NCBI RefSeq assembly: GCF_007183175.1
Contig: NZ_AP019807.1
Span: forward strand, 310,001 to 374,000
Reading direction: 5' to 3'
Origin: Microbulbifer sp. GL-2
GTDB taxonomy: Bacteria > Pseudomonadota > Gammaproteobacteria > Pseudomonadales > Cellvibrionaceae
DNA: 64,000 nt
The notes below the pieces were generated by a model. The model was not told where the DNA came from. It saw only the letters and a list, made by a program, of their open reading frames with translations, and ran no database searches. The position numbers and the translations under genes are program-made. Shown here piece by piece: positions 38,439-46,053 of this stretch; the first letter of the stretch is position 1; every line of letters begins with the position of its first letter.

Positions 38439-38812
38439 TAAGATAAATCCAAACTACAAATTGGCTGGTAACTAAGTCTATTATTGTCTCATATTTACAG
38501 ACAGCTGTAAGTCAAAATATAAAATATTTGTTCTTTCTTGATGTAAACTATAAAACGGACGTCCCTCTAACAAAAATATGTAAAGCGAACTTAATGAAAC
38601 TCACTACATATAGTCCGTAATGGTGGAGGCGGGAAGCTTTCCACTTCGAAAATGCGAGCGCCATGTTTAATTGTAATTGGTACAAATTTTTATGTTTATA
38701 AGGGATCGTGTAAATGCAACTAATGGCGAGTTGAGATTCAGTTTTCTGGGCCGCTCGAAAGTCTAAAACCACGTATTTGGACTGTAATTATTGTCTGCAT
38801 TTAGCTTTGAAG
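38439..38812. other. Upstream region of ydgA-like gene, no other gene
   Basis: 374 bases. The part next to 38438 must hold the promoter of the ydgA-like gene. An open frame on the - strand (38548-38772) has no recognisable homology and a weak start, so I do not call it. The right part joins directly to a truncated intron. Confidence 0.45.
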
Positions 38813-39057
38813 TCATCATTTACTCTACCCGTTAGATCACCCGAATTCAGCGTTCTTGGCCACCTCGTCTCTATGCTAAGCTTTATAGGATGTTTCTGTT
38901 CGGCAACTCGTAGTTTTGCTAGCGGCTTCCTCCCCACAAGAACTCGCGGTGTTGCAGTTGCCATTCGTTAGTAGTTAGCATTTAATGGAATCCATTAAAC
39001 AGTGATCTTCCTACAGAAGACTTTCACCCCATTAATCCAGGCCCATGCTGGGCGTAC
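38813..39057 (-). mobile_element. Group II intron remnant, copy 20 (5' half only)
   Basis: It begins within the family at TCATCATTTACTCTACCC and runs to the normal 5' end (GTACGCCC on the - strand). Domains V and VI are missing, so it cannot splice. The attC right part continues at 39058-39134, ending GGCAGCACTAAC. Confidence 0.8.
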
Positions 39058-39154
39058 CAAGTCCAGGCACAACCGCCCACTTCGTGGGCTGGACCTCCGC
39101 ACTGCGTGCTTAGGCCTGTGCTGGCAGCACTAACTACACATATTGGCAACTCCA

Positions 39155-39427
39155 ATGCTTATTGAAAAACTAAAAGGAATGAGGGTTTGCCTAGATTCTC
39201 CAACTAGAGTAGAACAGCTGGGTTTCGGAGAGAATCAAGTCTCAGCCACAACAGGGACAAAAGGAGGTCCAGTATGTACTCCACTATTGAAATAGTGCGT
39301 GCTTAGTGATGACTCATTGGTAATCGACAAAGATAAATTTAATTTCGAATGGAAAAATATTCGTTTTGGGGAGGAGTATATTTCTGTAGTGCAGAATGGT
39401 ATTGAATGTAAGTATAAAATCGATTGA
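39155..39427 (+). pseudogene. Hypothetical small protein with in-frame TAG
   Basis: The frame from ATG 39155 (MLIEKLKGMRVCLDSPTRVE) meets TAG at 39293-39295, then continues in the same frame with SDDSLVIDKDKFNFEWKNIRFG and IECKYKID to TGA 39425. Together it makes a plausible 90-residue protein. A nonsense mutation is the simplest reading. No family recognised. Confidence 0.5.
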
Positions 39428-39489
39428 TCGGAAATGTTCAGTATACCTAAAAGGGGTGTCGTGGTTCAAATAGTTAATAATACACGTAA

Positions 39490-39542
39490 TTTTATATTTA
39501 TAAGCTACGGCCAAAAATCAGCCGTAGCTTATAAATATAAAA
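39490..39542. repeat. Perfect 22-base inverted repeat, 9-base loop
   Basis: Arms 39490-39511 and 39521-39542 are exact reverse complements (cores ATAAGCTACGGC and GCCGTAGCTTAT) with loop CAAAAATCA. The outer part is AT-rich on both sides, so it would work as a terminator hairpin in either direction. It lies between the broken ORF and the GrpB gene. Confidence 0.95.
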
Positions 39543-39580
39543 TGTTCGTTGTGCTAGCATCACAAGGAAAGTTTCAATTT

Positions 39581-40090
39581 ATGAGCAGAGCACCAGTTAT
39601 TCTCGAAGAGTATGATTCCTCTTGGCCGGATAAATTTGAGAGGGAAAAGGAGCACTTGATGGCCATAGCAGGAAAATGGTTTTACGGTAGTATTGAACAT
39701 GTGGGTAGTACCGCAGTTCCAGGTATGGTAGCCAAGCCAGTGATCGATGTTATGTTCGGTGTGAAATCTCTCAGTGAATCGAAGCCAGCAATAGATATTC
39801 TAGTTGGGAGTGGTTATAAATACTGGCCATATAAAACTGAGGTCATGCATTGGTTTTGTAAGCCATCAGATACTTATCGTACCCATCACCTTCATCTAGT
39901 TCCTTATGAAAGTCCGTTGTGGCAGGAACGTATTAAATTTCGCCAACTTTTACGCTCAAATAACGAAATAGCAACTGAATACGCAACGTTAAAACGAGAA
40001 CTCGCATCAGCTTATAAAGAGGATCGCGAAGCATACACAGAGAAAAAGTGGCCATTTATCCAGCAGGCTATGCAAAGTAAACAATGCTAA
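39581..40090 (+). CDS. GrpB/UPF0157 family protein (nucleotidyltransferase fold)
   Basis: 169 residues. The GrpB pattern is clear: VILEEYDSSWPDKFEREKEHL, then YGSIEHVGSTAVPGMVAKPVIDVMFGV with the G-S and D residues of a nucleotidyltransferase-like site. HHLHLVPYESPLWQERIKFRQLLR and the final EKKWPFIQQA follow. The ATG at 39581 gives the family start; the frame is open further upstream through the inverted repeat. The TAA stop abuts intron copy 21. Confidence 0.9.
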   Translation: MSRAPVILEEYDSSWPDKFEREKEHLMAIAGKWFYGSIEHVGSTAVPGMVAKPVIDVMFGVKSLSESKPAIDILVGSGYKYWPYKTEVMHWFCKPSDTYRTHHLHLVPYESPLWQERIKFRQLLRSNNEIATEYATLKRELASAYKEDREAYTEKKWPFIQQAMQSKQC

Positions 40091-40572
40091 ATCGGGTGGC
40101 CGGTAGTTTCTAGCTAGCGGCTACCACACCATACACCGTACAGGTCTGCAATGGACGACTCCTATCTGTAATAAATCTCTACCCAACGATAGTGTCGGGC
40201 AGCTCTTCATTTGAGTAGAGTGTCATGCCAGTGCGCTACTTCTTAGTCACCGGCCACTCTGACAGCTTCACAGCAGCAAGTTAAAGAGATCTCCCCAGAT
40301 AAGAACGTGAACTTTCACTACACAACAGCATCATTGACTCTACCCGTATGATCACTCGGCTTCGGTGCCCTTGGCCGCCTCGCCTCCAAGCCAAGTCATA
40401 TAGGGTGTTTCTGTTCGTCAGCTCGTTGTTTTGCTAACGGCTTTATCCTCACAAGACCTCGCGGTGTTGCAGTTGTCATTCGCTAGTAGTTCGCATTTAA
40501 TGGAACCCATTGAACGGTGACCTGCCTACCGGGGACTTTCACCCCATTAGTCCACGCCCATGCTGGGCGTAC
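40091..40572 (-). mobile_element. ORF-less group II intron, copy 21 (short form)
   Basis: 482 bases in the short form, joining GCGCTACTT to CTTAGTCACCGGCC. Junction CTAA|CAAA. The split attC continues at 40573-40648, ending ACATTAGG, close to that at 15496-15570. Confidence 0.83.
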
Positions 40573-40659
40573 CAAAGCCAGCACAAAATCATGTGCTTTT
40601 CGTATTGGACTCGCTACAGGTTGCTCGCCTTTGCTGACAACATTAGGAATAAAGAAACT

Positions 40660-41088
40660 ATGGAAATATATAAAGCTCCAGAATCCAACGTTGAAACTGG
40701 AAAAACTCAATCAACACCAAGTGTTTTTTGGAAAATATTCTTTTGGATTCACTTTATTTTAATCCTACTTATACCGTTCATATTTATCGAAAGTCCTGAG
40801 ATTCATTACCTTGACTATATTGATATTGGTATATTTTTACCTATTGTCGTCTTCAGCCTTTTTTGCTATGCATACTCAAAAAGACCTGTCAGTACTACAG
40901 TTTTCTCGGTGTTCTTTTATTTATATATTCCATGGGCATTATTTTATGAGCTAATTTCACCTTACGTATTGGGTATCCCATCCTACGGAGAAGATGCAGT
41001 GATAGATTTTTGGCTTGTGATCATTCCAATTTTCCTTCTACCAACGTTTTTTGCTCAATACTCTCTTGCAAAATCACCAAATGGCTAA
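40660..41088 (+). CDS. Four-helix membrane protein, copy 2
   Basis: 142 residues, about 90% identical to the product of 15582-16010, with the same four hydrophobic helices and the same attC type upstream. Its differences are mostly conservative (for example SLPWAL to YIPWAL). This implies an older duplication kept under selection. The TAA stop abuts intron copy 22. Confidence 0.72.
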   Translation: MEIYKAPESNVETGKTQSTPSVFWKIFFWIHFILILLIPFIFIESPEIHYLDYIDIGIFLPIVVFSLFCYAYSKRPVSTTVFSVFFYLYIPWALFYELISPYVLGIPSYGEDAVIDFWLVIIPIFLLPTFFAQYSLAKSPNG

Positions 41089-41571
41089 ATCCGGTAGCAG
41101 CTAGCTTCTAGATACCGACCCCCACACCACCCATCGTGCGGGTCCGTAATGGGCGGTTCCCTATCCGTAATGAATCTCTACCCTACGATAGGGTCCAGCA
41201 GCTTTTCATTTGAGTAGAGTGTCATGGCAGTGCGCTACTTCTGAGTCAGCGGCCACCCCGACAGCTTCACAGCAGCAAGCTAATACAGATCTCCCCAGAT
41301 AAGAACGAGAACTTTCACCACACAACTGCATCATTGACTCCACCCGTTAGACCACTTGGTTTCGCTGTCCTTATCCACCTCGCCTCCCGGCTAAGCCTTA
41401 TAGGTCGTTTCTGTTCGTCAGCTCGTAGTTTTTCTAGCGGCTTCCTCCCCACAAGACCTCGCAGAGTTGCAGTTGTCATTCGCTGATAGTTAGCATTTGA
41501 TGGAACCCATTAACCGGTGATCTTCCTACAGGGGACTTTCACCCCAATAGTCCACGCCCATGTGGGCGTAC
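41089..41571 (-). mobile_element. ORF-less group II intron, copy 22 (short form)
   Basis: 483 bases in the short form, the last copy of the array. Junction CTAA|CAAG. The attC right part is 41572-41631 (GGGTTATTGAGGCG) and is fused directly to a valS fragment instead of a GTTRRRY right end. Confidence 0.83.
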
Positions 41572-41631
41572 CAAGTCAATGAAGGCTCCCAACAGCTTAC
41601 GCCGCGTTGCAGCTACGGGTTATTGAGGCGG

Positions 41632-42005
41632 TACGTAAAAACCCAACCCCTGGGCGTTGAAGATGGCCGCGTTAACTTCGTACTGAAAAACTCCGAAAAT
41701 ATGTGTTTCTCCTGGATGTGCGATATCCAGGACTGGTGTATTTCCCATCAGCTGTGGTGGACGATATAGAACTGCTGGTGCCTATGGCCGGCCCGGCCGA
41801 TGTCAAAGCTGAAAGCACACGCTTGCCAAAAGAGATCGAAAAACGATCCAAGGACCTCGCTCGCGTCGAGGGCAAGTTCAATAACCCGAAGTTTGTCGAT
41901 AAAGCATCGTCTGAAGTTGTCGCCAAAGAAAAGGATAAGCTCACAGATATGAGAAGTACCCAGGAGCGCCTACAGCAGCAGCTGGTGAAAATTAGCAACC
42001 TTTAA
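41632..42005 (+). pseudogene. valS 3'-end remnant, internally deleted
   Basis: Bases 41632-41762 match valS around window positions 463-610 (with a small internal loss), and 41757-42005 match valS 1917-2164. A 1.3 kb middle part is missing. The match is diverged mainly at third codon positions, so this is a remnant of a different valS allele and not a recent copy. It cannot encode a working enzyme. Confidence 0.85.
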
Positions 42006-42051
42006 TCCAAAGATGAGAATTACACTAATCCCTACAATGCTTTGAACGTCT

Positions 42052-42080
42052 GATAAGGGGGCTCACCCTCTTTTTATTGC
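42052..42080 (+). terminator. Degenerate valS-type terminator
   Basis: AAGGGGGCTCACCCTCTTTTTA occupies the place after the valS remnant that the true terminator has after valS; the stem is imperfect but the T-run is present. (Quoted in two parts: AAGGGGGCTCA then CCCTCTTTTTA.). Confidence 0.55.
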
Positions 42081-42408
42081 CCAATTTTCGCAAAAATCCA
42101 CCTGGCGCTTTTCTTTACAGAACCCCTTCTTATAAAAACCATACAAACAATAATTAAACGTTCCTTAGCCGCACTGGCGCTGAGTGGCGCAACGATTTAT
42201 AAACAGTGAACGATCAGTTATATACACAGGGCCACAACATATGTGACCTGAATGAACACAAAAACAGAGAATAAGAAATATTTATTCAACCAGCTTTCAA
42301 TTAGAGCGAAAGCAATCCCTATCAATCTTTTATTAGCGCTGTAGATTTCATCACGATATCAGTGATCAACTCGGGCCGAGGCCCAACAGAAAATCGGGGA
42401 GAAAGAAG
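42081..42408. other. Leader region of the nuo operon
   Basis: About 330 bases without a gene. It should contain the nuo promoter; I cannot pick a convincing -35/-10 pair. It ends with a strong GGGGAGAAAGAAG ribosome binding site for nuoA. Confidence 0.5.
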
Positions 42409-42822
42409 TTGAACTATCCAGATCAGCTCAACCCGGAGGTATGGCCGCTGATTGTTTATTGCCTAGCCGTAATTGCATTAATCGTATTGATGCTTGGGCT
42501 TTCATATTTCCTAGGCCAAAAGCGCAGAGATCCCGCCACCGATGAACCTTTTGAATCGGGCATTATTTCCCAGGGCAGCGCGCGTTTACGAATCTCTGTC
42601 GCTTACTACTTGGTTGCCATTCTATTTATCGTTTTCGACCTGGAAGCTATCTATCTGTTTAGCTGGTCCATCGCATTTTATGAAACAGGGATGCTTGGGT
42701 TTATCGAAGCCACCGTTTTTATTGTGATCCTACTGGTGGGCCTCATTTATCTCTGGCGCCTGGGGGCACTGGAATGGGGGGGACACCAAAAAAGTCTGGT
42801 TAACCGCGGAAATCATCGATAA
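42409..42822 (+). CDS. nuoA: NADH-quinone oxidoreductase subunit A
   Basis: 137 residues, three transmembrane helices of the complex I membrane arm at the junction with the peripheral arm. The conserved loop KRRDPATDEPFESGI is visible between helices 1 and 2. It uses a TTG start, decided by the close ribosome binding site GGGGAGAAAGAAG. It is the first gene of the nuo operon, with 19 bases to nuoB. Confidence 0.93.
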   Translation: MNYPDQLNPEVWPLIVYCLAVIALIVLMLGLSYFLGQKRRDPATDEPFESGIISQGSARLRISVAYYLVAILFIVFDLEAIYLFSWSIAFYETGMLGFIEATVFIVILLVGLIYLWRLGALEWGGHQKSLVNRGNHR

Positions 42823-42841
42823 ACATAAGCAGGAATACACT

Positions 42842-43489
42842 ATGCGCTGGCAGTTAAGCAAAGCTCAGGATGTGATTGCCGCCGATTCCCCCAAAATGGA
42901 AGAAGGGAATGTCGCCGAAGACCTGAAAAAAAACATTTTACTTTGCAAGCTTGAAGAACTGGTCGCCTGGGGGCGATCCAACTCTCTCTGGCCATTCAAC
43001 TTTGGGCTTTCCTGTTGCTATGTGGAAATGGCCACCGCTTTTACCAGTCGCCACGATATTTCTCGCTTTGGTGCTGAAGTTATTCGCGCCACCCCACGTC
43101 AAGCTGATCTCATTGTCATCTCCGGCACTCTTTTCTTGAAAATGGCTCCGGTGGTGCAGCGTCTCTATGAACAAATGATTGAACCGCGCTGGGTTATCTC
43201 CATGGGTTCCTGTGCCAATTCAGGCGGTATGTACGATATTTATAGCGTTGTACAGGGTGTCGATAAATTCCTGCCTGTCGATGTCTATGTACCCGGCTGC
43301 CCTCCCCGGCCAGAAGCCCTGCTACAAGGACTGACGCTGCTGCAAAAATCGGTTGCCGAAGAACGGCGAAGCTTTAGCTGGGTCGTGGATGAACAAGGCT
43401 CCAGGAAAATTCCCAAACAAAGCCAGCGCGACCTGCATCGTGAGGAGCGCATGCGCGCAGAGGTTCTACGCGCACCGGATACTGTATAG
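42842..43489 (+). CDS. nuoB: NADH-quinone oxidoreductase subunit B
   Basis: 215 residues, peripheral arm subunit that carries the terminal [4Fe-4S] cluster N2 and hands electrons to quinone. The four ligands are visible: C58-C59 in GLSCCYVEM, C124 in GSCANSGG, C153 in VPGCPPRPE. The start follows CAGGAATACACT. Confidence 0.96.
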   Translation: MRWQLSKAQDVIAADSPKMEEGNVAEDLKKNILLCKLEELVAWGRSNSLWPFNFGLSCCYVEMATAFTSRHDISRFGAEVIRATPRQADLIVISGTLFLKMAPVVQRLYEQMIEPRWVISMGSCANSGGMYDIYSVVQGVDKFLPVDVYVPGCPPRPEALLQGLTLLQKSVAEERRSFSWVVDEQGSRKIPKQSQRDLHREERMRAEVLRAPDTV

Positions 43490-43541
43490 ACGTACTGTTG
43501 CCGCCGAAAGACAAGACAATACAATAACAACGGAATCCCCG

Positions 43542-45347
43542 ATGACTGGCGTCATAGCAAAAAGTGTTCACAGCGAGACCCCCTACAGTAAAGAGGCCCA
43601 AGCTTTCTTACTGGATCTGGATCGTGAATATCGCCGGCATAACTATTGGCTGCAGCCTGGCTGCAACGACATGCCCACCTTGTGGGTGGATGCTCAATCC
43701 CTGATACCGCTTTTACGTTTCCTCAAACAGGATATTTCCCGTCCCTTTGCCATGCTCTACGATCTCAGTGCGATTGATGAGCGCTTGCGGGTAAATCGGG
43801 GAGAGGGACCAGATAAACAACCGGCCAGTGATTTCACCCTGCTATACCAACTGCTGTCGTTTAGCCGGAATTTATTTATTCGTATTAAGGTCGCCTTACC
43901 CGAATCCCATCTATCAGTTCCATCGATTACCAATGTGTGGGAAAACGCCAATTGGTATGAACGGGAAGTATGGGACCTTTTTGGTATCGACTTTAGCGGC
44001 CACCCAAATCTGCGCCGTATTATGATGCCGTCAACCTGGAAAGGTCATCCCTTACGTAAAGATCATCACGCCCGCGCCACAGAGGTGGACCCCTTCTCAA
44101 TGTCCGAAGAGAAGGAACGTCGCGAACAGGAGGCCCTGCTGTTTCGCCCGGAAGACTGGGGTATGGCCCGTGAGAATGAGGACTCAGAGTTTATGTTCCT
44201 CAACCTGGGGCCCAACCACCCCAGCGTACATGGTGTTTTCCGCGTCGCCCTGCAACTCGATGGTGAGCAGGTTGTGGATGCTGTGCCGGATATTGGCTAC
44301 CACCATCGCGGCGCAGAGAAAATGGCTGAGCGCCAGGCCTGGCACACCTACGTCCCTTACACAGATCGTATCGACTACCTGGGTGGGGTTATGAATAACC
44401 TGCCCTATGTAATGGCTCTCGAACAGCTTGCGGGGATTGAGGTTCCCGAGCGTGCCCAGGTCATTAGAGTGATGATGTGCGAGTTTTTCCGCATCTCCAG
44501 CCACTTGGTATTTTTTGGCACCTTCGCCCAGGATGTCGGGCAGATGTCTCCCGTTTTTTACATGTTCATCGACCGGGAAAAGTTGTTTGGCATCGTAGAG
44601 GCGATCACCGGCGGGCGTATGCATCCAGCCTGGTTTCGCATTGGTGGCGTCGCCCAAGACCTACCCAGGGGCTGGGATCAGATGGTGCGGGAATTCCTTG
44701 ATTATATGCCCGCACGACTGCGTGACTACGATGGCATGGTTATCAAGAATAAATTGTTGCAAAGGCGCTCCAGAGGAATCGGCGTCTACAACACTGCGGA
44801 AGCTATGGAGTGGGGCGTTACCGGACCTGGCTTACGCGCCACGGGCCTGGAGTGGGACCTGCGTAAGAAGCGCCCCTACAGTGGTTATGATCAATTCGAG
44901 TTCGATATTCCCAGCTATGACGGTGGTGATTGTTTCGATCGCTGCCGAGTGCGAGTGGATGAAATGTGGCAGAGCCTCAGGATCATTCGCCAGTGCCTGG
45001 AAAATATGCCTTCAGGCCCCTACAAGTCTGATCACCCGCTCACTACGCCTCCACGTAAGGGGCGTACCATGCAGGATATCGAAACCCTAATACAGCACTT
45101 TGTAAATAATAGTTGGGGGCCGGTGATGCCCGCCGGGGAAGTTTGTTTCCCTATAGAAGCCACCAAGGGGCTGAACAGCTACCAGATCATCAGTGACGGC
45201 GGCACCACTTCATATCGAACCCGGATACGCACTCCCTCTTTCCCACACTTACAGATGATTCCGTTGATGTCGAGAGGACTGCTCATCGCTGACCTGATAG
45301 CAATAATTGCCAGTATTGATTTTGTGATGGCAGACGTAGACCGATAA
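43542..45347 (+). CDS. nuoCD: NADH-quinone oxidoreductase fused subunits C and D
   Basis: 601 residues. The C part (about 1-190) includes YEREVWDLFGIDFSGHPNLRR. The D part (about 205-601), which lines the quinone site, includes GPNHPSVHGVFR and DIGYHHRGAEKMAE. The fusion is typical of Enterobacteria and many other gammaproteobacteria. The ATG at 43542 is chosen over the long upstream open frame, which overlaps nuoB. A 139-base gap separates it from nuoE. Confidence 0.95.
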   Translation: MTGVIAKSVHSETPYSKEAQAFLLDLDREYRRHNYWLQPGCNDMPTLWVDAQSLIPLLRFLKQDISRPFAMLYDLSAIDERLRVNRGEGPDKQPASDFTLLYQLLSFSRNLFIRIKVALPESHLSVPSITNVWENANWYEREVWDLFGIDFSGHPNLRRIMMPSTWKGHPLRKDHHARATEVDPFSMSEEKERREQEALLFRPEDWGMARENEDSEFMFLNLGPNHPSVHGVFRVALQLDGEQVVDAVPDIGYHHRGAEKMAERQAWHTYVPYTDRIDYLGGVMNNLPYVMALEQLAGIEVPERAQVIRVMMCEFFRISSHLVFFGTFAQDVGQMSPVFYMFIDREKLFGIVEAITGGRMHPAWFRIGGVAQDLPRGWDQMVREFLDYMPARLRDYDGMVIKNKLLQRRSRGIGVYNTAEAMEWGVTGPGLRATGLEWDLRKKRPYSGYDQFEFDIPSYDGGDCFDRCRVRVDEMWQSLRIIRQCLENMPSGPYKSDHPLTTPPRKGRTMQDIETLIQHFVNNSWGPVMPAGEVCFPIEATKGLNSYQIISDGGTTSYRTRIRTPSFPHLQMIPLMSRGLLIADLIAIIASIDFVMADVDR

Positions 45348-45486
45348 ACCATAAAACGCGGCCACGAGTCGCAATTCAGCGGGGGAGACCAGTGCGCGGA
45401 ATAGTTCTTTTGGCCAGTGCCACTACGCCCCAGGGCAGCACAGGCAATTCACATATGCCTCCGCGATTTCGCCTGAGGAAGCATAT

Positions 45487-46053
45487 ATGTCCAGCTTACT
45501 AGAACCGGAACCAATAGAAGTAATGGAGCATAGCAACAGGGATTCAGACAAATTATCCGGAGTTCTCACTACCGAGGAAAAAGAGGAAATAGACCGGGAG
45601 GCCTCCCATTATGAGAATAAGTCCTCAGTGGGTTTGGAGGCCCTGAGAATTGTACAAAAGCACCGTGGATGGATTTCCGACGAGAGTATTCAGGCAATCT
45701 CCGACTACCTCACTATTCCTGTCGCCCAACTGGAAAGCGTAGCCACCTACTTCCAGTTGATTTTTCGTCAACCGGTGGGAAAAGAGGTCATTTACCTCTG
45801 TAAAAGTGCCAGTTGCTGGGTTATGGGCTGCGATCGTTTACAAAAACATATTTGCGAAACCCTGAATATAAAAGCAGGGCAAACTTCTGCGGATGGAATA
45901 TTCACCCTACTGGAAACCCCATGCCTGGGAGACTGTGATAAAGCACCGGTCTTGATGCTTGGAGAGGAAATGCATCGAAACCTCGATGAATCAGCAATCG
46001 ACGAATTAATCGATAACAAGAAGAAATACTATGCTGACAAATCCCCTGACTAA
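45487..46053 (+). CDS. nuoE: NADH-quinone oxidoreductase subunit E
   Basis: 188 residues, thioredoxin-like subunit with [2Fe-2S] cluster N1a, ligands C105, C110, C146 and C150 (CKSASC and CLGDC). The N-terminus is about 20 residues longer than E. coli NuoE; GAGGAAGCATAT supports the ATG at 45487. It overlaps nuoF by 23 bases. Confidence 0.94.
   Translation: MSSLLEPEPIEVMEHSNRDSDKLSGVLTTEEKEEIDREASHYENKSSVGLEALRIVQKHRGWISDESIQAISDYLTIPVAQLESVATYFQLIFRQPVGKEVIYLCKSASCWVMGCDRLQKHICETLNIKAGQTSADGIFTLLETPCLGDCDKAPVLMLGEEMHRNLDESAIDELIDNKKKYYADKSPD

Noticed and set aside
38548..38772. 74-residue - strand ORF upstream of the ydgA-like gene
   Set aside because: No recognisable domain, no ribosome binding site and composition like intergenic DNA; could be an attC-edge ORF, but this cannot be supported.
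6175..41571. CRISPR array, because of the many similar repeats
   Set aside because: Repeats are 450-720 bases, separated by genes, with no short spacers and no cas genes.
41560..41769. ORF joining intron end, attC and valS fragment (69 residues)
   Set aside because: Chimeric reading through a rearrangement junction; only the valS remnant part has meaning.
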